Assembly (NCBI GenBank): GCA_039026295.1
Contig: JBCCMP010000161.1
Coordinates: 1-10,202 of the forward strand
Source: Thermohalobaculum sp039026295
GTDB lineage: Bacteria; Pseudomonadota; Alphaproteobacteria; Rhodobacterales; Rhodobacteraceae
Reading direction: 5' to 3'
DNA: 10,202 nucleotides
The stretch's first letter is position 1. The number at the start of each line of letters is the position of its first letter. The notes under the pieces were generated by a model. That model saw nothing but the letters and a program-made list of their open reading frames with translations. It was not told the DNA's origin and did not search any database. The translations under genes were made by a program, and so were the position numbers. Positions 4,947 to 10,202 of this stretch are shown here, in pieces.

Positions 4947-6479
4947 TCAGCCCGAGAACACCCCGGCGTGCTCGTCCCGCAGCACGTTTTTTTGCACCTT
5001 GCCCATGGTGTTCCGGGGCAGGGCCTGCGCGAAGAACACCCGTTTCGGCTGCTTGAACCGGGCGAGGTCCGACAGGGCATTCACAACGCCGTCCTCGTCC
5101 AGCGCGACACCCGCTTCCGCCACGATCACGGCCACTACGCCCTCGCCGAAATCGGGGTGCGCGCAGCCGATCACCGCGCTTTCCACCACGCCGGGCAGGT
5201 CGTCGATCGCGCTTTCGATTTCCTTCGGATAAATATTGTAACCGCCCGAAATTATGAGATCTTTCGAGCGCCCGACAATGCTAACATAGCCTGCGGCGTC
5301 GATCTTTCCCAGATCGCCGGTGATGAAAAACCCGTTCTCGCGCAACTCTTCCGCTGTCTTCTCCGGCTTGCGCCAGTAGCCCCTGAAGACGTTGGGGCCG
5401 CGCACCTCGATCATGCCGACCTCGCCCGTCGGCAGGCCGCGTCCGGTCTCAGGATCAGTGATCTTGATGTCCACGTCCGGCAGCGGAAAGCCGACCGTGC
5501 CTGGAACCCGCTTGCCGTCATAGGGGTTCGAGGTGTTCATCTGCGTCTCGGTCATGCCGTAACGCTCAAGCACGGTCTTGCCGGTAAGCTCTTGAAAACG
5601 CTCATGAGTTTCCACCAGCATCGGCGCCGATCCACTGACGAACAGCCGCATGTGCGCCGTCAGATCGCGGGTGAAGCCGGGATGGGCAAGAAGCCGGGTA
5701 TAGAAGGTCGGCACACCCATCATCGTCGTCGCCCGGGGCAGGGCCGCGATCACCGCATCGGCGTTGAAACGGTGCTGCCAGATCATCGACGCGCCCGCCG
5801 CAAGGATGGTGTTCGACGAGGTGAAGAGCCCGTGCGTGTGAAAGATCGGCAGCGCGTGCAGCAGCACGTCATCCGAGGTGAATTTCCAGTAATCACAGAG
5901 TGTTACGGCGTTCGAGTGAAGGTTCTCATGCGTTGTCATCGCCCCCTTCGACCGCCCCGTGGTGCCGGAGGTGTAGAGGATGGTCGCCAGGTCATCGGCC
6001 GCTCGCTCGACTGTCTGGAATTCAGCATCCTCCGGCACCTTCGCCAGCCATGTGCCCGCATCCTCGTAAGGCATTCCGGAGGTCCAGACGCCCAGCGTCT
6101 CCAACTGCGCGCCTGCCGTTGCTGCAACCGGTGCCAGGGCATCGGCCCTTTCAGGATCACAGAAGAAGATCCGCGGCTCGGCATCCATCAGAAAATATTC
6201 AATCTCTGCAGGGGTATAGGCGGTGTTCAGGGGAAGGAAGACCCCGCCTGCCCGCAATGTGCCAAGATACAGCATCAGGGCTTCAATCGACTTCTCGACC
6301 TGCACCGCGACCCGGTCGCCGGGCTGTACGCCGTTGGCGATCAGTGTCGCCGCAAATTGGGCCGAGACCGCTTCGACATCCGAATACCGATAGACGCGCC
6401 CGTCCTCCAGTTCGGCGAATGTCCGGTTCCCCGTGGGGAACCCGGCCGAAAGGCGGGTGTAGAGGTTCATGTCGGTCAT
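4947..6479 (-). CDS. matB: Malonyl-CoA synthetase (MatB-type acyl-CoA ligase)
   Basis: A 510-residue member of the ANL (adenylate-forming) family that activates malonate, often also methylmalonate, with ATP and CoA. Motifs in order: ILYTSGTTGRSKGAMTTHEN (phosphate-binding loop), LPIFHTHGLF, MRLFVSGSAPM (the Arg-x-x-x-Ser-Gly segment that contacts the extra carboxylate in MatB proteins), ERYGMTETQMNTSNPYDG, GFFITGDLGKID (Asp for ribose), GRSKDLIISGGYNIYPKEIE (hinge), and LPRNTMGKVQKNVLR (C-terminal catalytic Lys). The block YGMTETQMNTSNPYDGKRVP is especially MatB-like rather than a general fatty-acid ligase. I start at the ATG at 6479-6477 (MTDMNLYTRLS) because GGAG lies 8 bases before it and the 43-codon upstream extension overlaps the preceding gene and has no family character. 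It follows the FAD/Fe-S dehydrogenase by 28 bases, so they are probably co-transcribed. Confidence 0.9.
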   Translation of the reverse strand: MTDMNLYTRLSAGFPTGNRTFAELEDGRVYRYSDVEAVSAQFAATLIANGVQPGDRVAVQVEKSIEALMLYLGTLRAGGVFLPLNTAYTPAEIEYFLMDAEPRIFFCDPERADALAPVAATAGAQLETLGVWTSGMPYEDAGTWLAKVPEDAEFQTVERAADDLATILYTSGTTGRSKGAMTTHENLHSNAVTLCDYWKFTSDDVLLHALPIFHTHGLFTSSNTILAAGASMIWQHRFNADAVIAALPRATTMMGVPTFYTRLLAHPGFTRDLTAHMRLFVSGSAPMLVETHERFQELTGKTVLERYGMTETQMNTSNPYDGKRVPGTVGFPLPDVDIKITDPETGRGLPTGEVGMIEVRGPNVFRGYWRKPEKTAEELRENGFFITGDLGKIDAAGYVSIVGRSKDLIISGGYNIYPKEIESAIDDLPGVVESAVIGCAHPDFGEGVVAVIVAEAGVALDEDGVVNALSDLARFKQPKRVFFAQALPRNTMGKVQKNVLRDEHAGVFSG

Positions 6480-6507
6480 AGGCGTCTCCGTTCTCGCGGA
6501 GGCCTCC

Positions 6508-9351
6508 CTAACCGTTGGCCAGAGCCATCTCAAGCACCCGCGCAACATGCAGGGCCTCGCGGCCCGTCCCATCGCCGATCTGGTGGCGGCACGAGGTCCC
6601 ATCGGCAACGATCAGATCGCCCGCATCCGCCGCGCGCACCGCGGGCAGCAGTGAAAGCTCGCCCATCGCTTTTGAAACCTCGATCGTCTCGGCCTGATAG
6701 CCGAACGCGCCCGCCATGCCGCAGCAGCTTGAATCGATGGTCTCGACCTCCAGATCCGGGATCTTGCGCAGCGCCGCCTCGACCGGGCCCATCACATTCT
6801 CGGCCTTCTGGTGGCAGTGCCCGTGCAACAGCGCGCGCTGGGCGACCGGTTTCAGCGACAGCTCCTGACCGGCGATATGTTCCTCGAACAGCTTGATTCG
6901 CGTGTTCAGTGTTTCGTCCCAGTCGTTCAGCAAACGCGGGGCCTCGTCGCGGAAGGTCAGGATGCAGCTTGGCTCCAGACCCACTATCACCGCGTCGGGG
7001 TTCAGCGCCTGAAAGGCCCGCATCGTGCGGTGCATTTCCCGCCGGGCCTCCTCGATCATCCCGGTGGCCAGATAGGTCCGGCCCGAGCAGAGCGGGCGTT
7101 CCCCGAAAGGCGTCGGGTCCGCCACGCCAGCGCCGGTTGCGCGGAGCACGTTGTACGCGGCCTCCAGATTCTCGGGCTCGAAATACCGGTTGTAGGTGTC
7201 GGCGAACAGGTAGACATCGACGGACTTGCGGCTGATCGGATTGAAGCCCTTTTGACCGGGAAGGCGTCGTGACGGTTCCTGCCAGGGTTTGCGCCAGACC
7301 GGCAGGGTGCGCTCGGCGGACAGGCCGGTCAATTTCTCGGACAGCCACGCCGCGCCGGGCAAAACATCGCGCAGGTTCATCAGATGCCGCAGCCTGCTGG
7401 CATAGGGCGCATAGCGGGGCAGGTGGGCGATGAGTTTATCGCGAAGCGGCACGCCATTGGCCTTGGCGCGGGCCGCTGCCACTTCGATCTTCATCTTTGC
7501 CATGTCGATCGACATCGGACATTCGCGCTTGCAGGCCTTGCAGCCGACGCAGAGCTTCATCGTCTCGGCCATCTCGTCCGAGGCCAGCGCATCTGGCCCC
7601 AATTGACCTGTCAATGCCAGCCGCAACGTGTTCGCCCGCCCGCGGGTCAGATCCCGCTCGTTGCGTGTTGCCCGGTAGGACGGACACATTGCACCGCCCG
7701 CCAGCTTGCGACAGGCACCGTTGTTGTTGCACATCTCGACGGCACCGTGCAGGCCGCCCGGCCAACCGGCCCAGTCAAACGCCGGTTTGGTGGAATCGTA
7801 TGTGTAATCAGGCGGATAGCGGAACAGGCTGCGGTCATCCATCTTCGGTGCCGCGGTGATCTTGCCGGGGTTCAGCACGCCGCCGGGGTCGAACTGGTCC
7901 TTCACTTCCCCGAAATTGCGCACCATGCGGCTGCCGAACATGCGCTCGTGAAATTCGGACCTAACGATGCCGTCGCCGTGTTCGCCGGAATGGCTGCCCT
8001 TGTACTTGGCGACAACGTCAAAGCTCTCCTCGGCGATCTCGCGCAACTGCTTGACGCCGAGATCTTCCTTCAGGTTCAGCACTGGGCGGACATGCAGCAG
8101 GCCGACCGAGGCATGGGCATACCAGGTCCCATCCGTGCCGTGCTTGCGAAAGAGGCTGGTCAACTCTTCGGTGAACGGGGCGAGATCTTCCAGCGGTACC
8201 GCGCAATCCTCGACGAATGAGACGGGCTTGCCTGCCTCGCGCATCGACATCATGATGTTCAGACCCTGCGTGCGCACGCCCCAGATGCGGGCCTGAAAGG
8301 CGGGCTCGACCGCGTCGACCACGTGCCCGCGCCCGGCCATCACATCGTGCAGACCGGCAAGGCGGCGCAGGTTCTCCGCGTGATCAGGTTCCGAGAATTC
8401 GACGAGCAGCAGCGCGGCGGGATCGCCCCTGACGAATTCCTCGACGATCGGCCGGAACTGCGGGATATCGCGGCCGAGCGCGATCATGTTGTGATCGACC
8501 AGTTCCACGGCGACGGGGCCAAGCTCGACGATGTGCTGCGCCGCGTCCATCGCCGCCCAGAAGGTGGGGAAATGAACGACCCCCAGCACCTTGTCGGTCA
8601 GGATCGGGGACAGCTTGATCTCGATCGCCTCGGAGATTGCCAGCGTCCCCTCTGATCCCACCAGAAGATCCGCAAGCCGCACCGGGGCATCGCCGGGAAC
8701 CAGCGCATCGATGTTGTAGCCGCCGACCCGGCGCTGGACCTTGGGGAAGCGGCTGGCGATTTCATCCGCCTCTCGCGCGCCGAGATCCAGCAGCGCCTTG
8801 GTCATCGGGTCATTGGCATCGCGCGATGCCTCGGCGAACCGGGCGCGGCTGCCGTCTGCCAGCAGGCCGTCGATTGCAACGACGTTGTCGCGCATCAGGC
8901 CGTACTTGATCGACCGTGAGCCGCACGAATTGTTCGCCGCCATCCCCCCGATGGTGGCGCGGGAGGCGGTGGAGACATCCACGGGGAACCACAGACCGTG
9001 CCGGCGCAGGGCACGGTTCAACTCGTCCAGCACGATGCCGGGCTGAACCACGGCGCGGCGGTTTTCGACATCCAGTTCCAGAATGCCGTTCAGGTGGCGG
9101 GAGAAGTCCAGCACGATCCCGGAATTGACGGTCTGCCCGGCCTGGCTGGTCCCGCCCCCGCGCGCGGTAACCGGCGTGCCGCTTTCCCGCCCCATGGCGA
9201 GCGCGGCTTCGACATCCGAGAACTGGCGCGGGACGACCACGCCCTTCGGCATGATCTGGTAGATCGACGCATCGGTGGCATAGCGCCCCCGATCGAAGGC
9301 GTTCGTCAGAACGTCACCCTCGATCTCGCGCGCCAGGCGCTGCCAGTCCAT
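6508..9351 (-). CDS. FAD-linked 2-hydroxyacid dehydrogenase fused to an iron-sulfur domain (YdiJ/D-lactate dehydrogenase type)
   Basis: A 947-residue fusion expected to oxidise a D-2-hydroxyacid (such as D-lactate, D-2-hydroxyglutarate or glycolate) and pass electrons through iron-sulfur clusters toward the respiratory chain. An FAD-binding type 4 domain spans about 30-250, with ARGGGTSQAGQTVNSGIVLD, MAANNSCGSRSIKYG and VGSEGTLAI. An FAD-oxidase C-terminal domain spans about 250-500, with SFVEDCAVP, HASVGLLHVRPVLNL, SGEHGDGIVRSEF and FDPGGVLNPGKI. Ferredoxin-like cysteines follow: C541, C547 and C556-P, then CVGCKACKRECP (601-612). A C-terminal CCG-type region has GHCHQKA and SSCCGMAGAFG. All cluster ligands seem present and the gene is whole. 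The slightly longer E. coli YdiJ has the same order. There is no signal peptide or obvious membrane helix, so it probably sits at the inner face of the membrane. It is first in a two-gene unit with matB and divergent from the aminotransferase. The substrate is not determined. Confidence 0.9.
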   Translation of the reverse strand: MDWQRLAREIEGDVLTNAFDRGRYATDASIYQIMPKGVVVPRQFSDVEAALAMGRESGTPVTARGGGTSQAGQTVNSGIVLDFSRHLNGILELDVENRRAVVQPGIVLDELNRALRRHGLWFPVDVSTASRATIGGMAANNSCGSRSIKYGLMRDNVVAIDGLLADGSRARFAEASRDANDPMTKALLDLGAREADEIASRFPKVQRRVGGYNIDALVPGDAPVRLADLLVGSEGTLAISEAIEIKLSPILTDKVLGVVHFPTFWAAMDAAQHIVELGPVAVELVDHNMIALGRDIPQFRPIVEEFVRGDPAALLLVEFSEPDHAENLRRLAGLHDVMAGRGHVVDAVEPAFQARIWGVRTQGLNIMMSMREAGKPVSFVEDCAVPLEDLAPFTEELTSLFRKHGTDGTWYAHASVGLLHVRPVLNLKEDLGVKQLREIAEESFDVVAKYKGSHSGEHGDGIVRSEFHERMFGSRMVRNFGEVKDQFDPGGVLNPGKITAAPKMDDRSLFRYPPDYTYDSTKPAFDWAGWPGGLHGAVEMCNNNGACRKLAGGAMCPSYRATRNERDLTRGRANTLRLALTGQLGPDALASDEMAETMKLCVGCKACKRECPMSIDMAKMKIEVAAARAKANGVPLRDKLIAHLPRYAPYASRLRHLMNLRDVLPGAAWLSEKLTGLSAERTLPVWRKPWQEPSRRLPGQKGFNPISRKSVDVYLFADTYNRYFEPENLEAAYNVLRATGAGVADPTPFGERPLCSGRTYLATGMIEEARREMHRTMRAFQALNPDAVIVGLEPSCILTFRDEAPRLLNDWDETLNTRIKLFEEHIAGQELSLKPVAQRALLHGHCHQKAENVMGPVEAALRKIPDLEVETIDSSCCGMAGAFGYQAETIEVSKAMGELSLLPAVRAADAGDLIVADGTSCRHQIGDGTGREALHVARVLEMALANG

Positions 9352-9376
9352 CTTGCGGCCAGTCCCTATCTCACCA

Positions 9377-9419
9377 GACGGAAGTCCGTCCCATTGTCAT
9401 GCGAGATGGGACGTCGCAT
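9377..9419. promoter_or_regulatory. Interlocked inverted repeats between the divergent genes
   Basis: Three perfect inverted repeats overlap: GACGGA/TCCGTC (9377-9382 and 9385-9390), GTCCCAT/ATGGGAC (9388-9394 and 9406-9412), and ATGCGA/TCGCAT (9399-9404 and 9414-9419). The region separates two divergent operons and the third repeat falls inside the candidate promoter for the aminotransferase. A shared regulator site is likely, but the regulator gene is not in the window. Confidence 0.45.
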
Positions 9420-9422
9420 AGA
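9394..9422 (+). promoter_or_regulatory. Candidate promoter for the aminotransferase gene
   Basis: TTGTCA (9394-9399, 5 of 6 to TTGACA), a 17-base spacer, and CATAGA (9417-9422, 3 of 6 to TATAAT). Transcription would start near 9429, giving a leader of about 38 bases. No comparable pair was found for the minus-strand operon in this gap. Confidence 0.35.
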
Positions 9423-9437
9423 AGGGTCAAACGGACA

Positions 9438-9453
9438 AGGCGGCTTTCCGCCT
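9438..9453 (+). promoter_or_regulatory. Leader hairpin next to the ribosome-binding site
   Basis: AGGCGG and CCGCCT form a 6-base GC-rich stem with the loop CTTT. The stem ends 3 bases before the GGAGG ribosome-binding site of the aminotransferase gene. It lies downstream of the candidate promoter, so it would be in the mRNA and could affect translation or stability. It lacks a T-run and so is not a simple terminator. Confidence 0.35.
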
Positions 9454-9456
9454 GAT

Positions 9457-9461
9457 GGAGG
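9457..9461 (+). promoter_or_regulatory. Strong ribosome-binding site of the aminotransferase gene
   Basis: GGAGG with 5 bases to the ATG at 9467. It is the strongest such site in the window and fixes the start of the plus-strand gene. Confidence 0.8.
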
Positions 9462-9466
9462 AACCC

Positions 9467-10202
9467 ATGGCAGGACGCCACTTTCTGCAGATCCCGGGGC
9501 CGTCGGCCGTGCCAGAGAGGATCCTGCGCGCCATCGACCAGCAGGTGATCGACCATCGGGGGCCGGATTTTGCCCATCTGGGTCTGAAGTGCCTGCAGGG
9601 CATGAAGCGGATCTTCCAGACCGAGGGCGATGTGGTGATCTACCCCGCCTCCGGCACCGGCGCGTGGGAGGCGGCGCTGGTCAACGTGCTCGCGCCCGGC
9701 GATCAGGTGCTGATGTACGAAACCGGACAGTTCGCAACGCTGTGGAAGAACATGGCGTCAAAGCTGGGGTTTGAGCCGATCTTCATGCAGGGCGACTGGC
9801 GCACCGGCGCGAATGCCGAAGCGATCGGCGCGCAATTGCAGGCCGATGCGAGCCACAAGATCAAGGCGGTCTGCGTCGTTCACAACGATACCGCAACGGG
9901 CGTCACGTCGGACATCGCGGCGGTTCGCCGGGCCATCGACGCGGCAGGGCACCCTGCCCTTTTGATGGTCGATACGATCAGCTCCCTCGGCTCCATTGAT
10001 TTTCGGACGGATGAATGGGGCGTCGACGTGGTGGTCGCAGGCTCGCAGAAAGGCCTGATGCTGCCGCCGGGCCTGTCGTTCAACGCGATTTCACCCAAGG
10101 CCTGGGCGGCTTGCGAGGCAGGCGGCGACCGGCGGTCCTATTGGGACTGGCGGGATATGGCCGGCCCGAATGATAGCGGGTTCTTCCCCTACACGCCCGC
10201 GA
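9467..10202 (+). CDS. Serine/aspartate/alanine-glyoxylate-type aminotransferase, N-terminal part, cut by the window edge
   Basis: A PLP-dependent class V aminotransferase that moves an amino group to glyoxylate to make glycine. 245 residues are visible, beginning MAGRHFLQIPGPSAVPERIL. Family features include DHRGPDF (about 24-30), YPASGTGAWEAALVN (the PLP phosphate-binding region), VCVVHNDTATGVTSD, LLMVDTISSLGSIDF (Asp that contacts the PLP ring nitrogen), and AGSQKGLMLPPGL, whose Lys is the PLP Schiff-base residue. SYWDW and FFPYTPA follow near the edge. The family is about 395-405 residues, so roughly 150 are missing to the right. The closest known types are serine-glyoxylate aminotransferase (SgaA) and aspartate-glyoxylate aminotransferase (BhcA of the beta-hydroxyaspartate cycle); the visible part does not let me choose. 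It starts 115 bases from the divergent FAD/Fe-S dehydrogenase, which could supply glyoxylate if its substrate is glycolate. Confidence 0.88.
   Translation, partial: MAGRHFLQIPGPSAVPERILRAIDQQVIDHRGPDFAHLGLKCLQGMKRIFQTEGDVVIYPASGTGAWEAALVNVLAPGDQVLMYETGQFATLWKNMASKLGFEPIFMQGDWRTGANAEAIGAQLQADASHKIKAVCVVHNDTATGVTSDIAAVRRAIDAAGHPALLMVDTISSLGSIDFRTDEWGVDVVVAGSQKGLMLPPGLSFNAISPKAWAACEAGGDRRSYWDWRDMAGPNDSGFFPYTPA

Noticed and set aside
4947..6608. Longer malonyl-CoA synthetase starting at 6608
   Set aside because: The extra 43 residues overlap the end of the dehydrogenase gene, do not resemble MatB N-termini, and the ATG at 6479 has GGAG well placed before it.
4968..6896. A 642-codon open frame on the plus strand opposite matB and the dehydrogenase end
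   Set aside because: It spans the junction of two real minus-strand genes and has no protein-like motifs; a GC-rich shadow.
9425..9430. TTGACC on the minus strand as a -35 box for the dehydrogenase operon
   Set aside because: No acceptable -10 hexamer occurs at 15-19 bases from it.

Overview
The window is GC-rich, densely coded DNA with short gaps, from an alphaproteobacterium most like the Rhodobacterales (Roseobacter/Paracoccus type). This rests on protein character and codon use read by eye; no database comparison was possible. Ten protein genes are visible. Nine lie on the minus strand and one, cut by the right edge, lies on the plus strand. I saw no RNA gene, insertion sequence or CRISPR array.

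Region 1 (1-4756, minus strand) is a histidine-utilisation (hut) operon. It is transcribed hutI, hutH, then four genes that do not belong to the histidine pathway, then hutU, which runs off the left edge. The four passengers are a YjbR/MmcQ-like protein, a Nudix hydrolase and two small secreted proteins that look like tandem paralogues. All six gene junctions are the same 4-base ATGA stop/start overlap, so the operon looks translationally coupled throughout. HutH makes urocanate from histidine, HutU makes imidazolonepropionate, and HutI makes formiminoglutamate. No gene for the last step (hutG or hutF) and no hutC regulator is in the window.

The most striking observation is that hutH carries an in-frame TAA at codon 51. 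It sits exactly where the family has its conserved active-site tyrosine, in the motif Y-G-V-N-T-G-F-G. The reading frame and every other recognisable catalytic motif are intact on both sides. This is either a very recent knockout, a sequence error, or (least likely) a recoded codon. Because the downstream genes are coupled, a real stop could depress all five genes after it.

Region 2 (4757-4946) is the hut control region. It holds three copies of GCCATAC at an exact 11-base period, a plausible promoter, and a 12-base perfect palindrome just before hutI.

Region 3 (4947-9351, minus strand) holds a large FAD/iron-sulfur 2-hydroxyacid dehydrogenase (YdiJ/D-lactate dehydrogenase type) followed 28 bases later by a MatB-type malonyl-CoA synthetase. 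Divergently from it, at 9467, starts a serine/aspartate-glyoxylate-type aminotransferase. The 115-base divergent region has interlocked inverted repeats, a candidate promoter, and a leader hairpin beside a strong ribosome-binding site. Together these genes suggest 2-hydroxyacid/glyoxylate and malonate metabolism. The exact substrates cannot be read from sequence alone.
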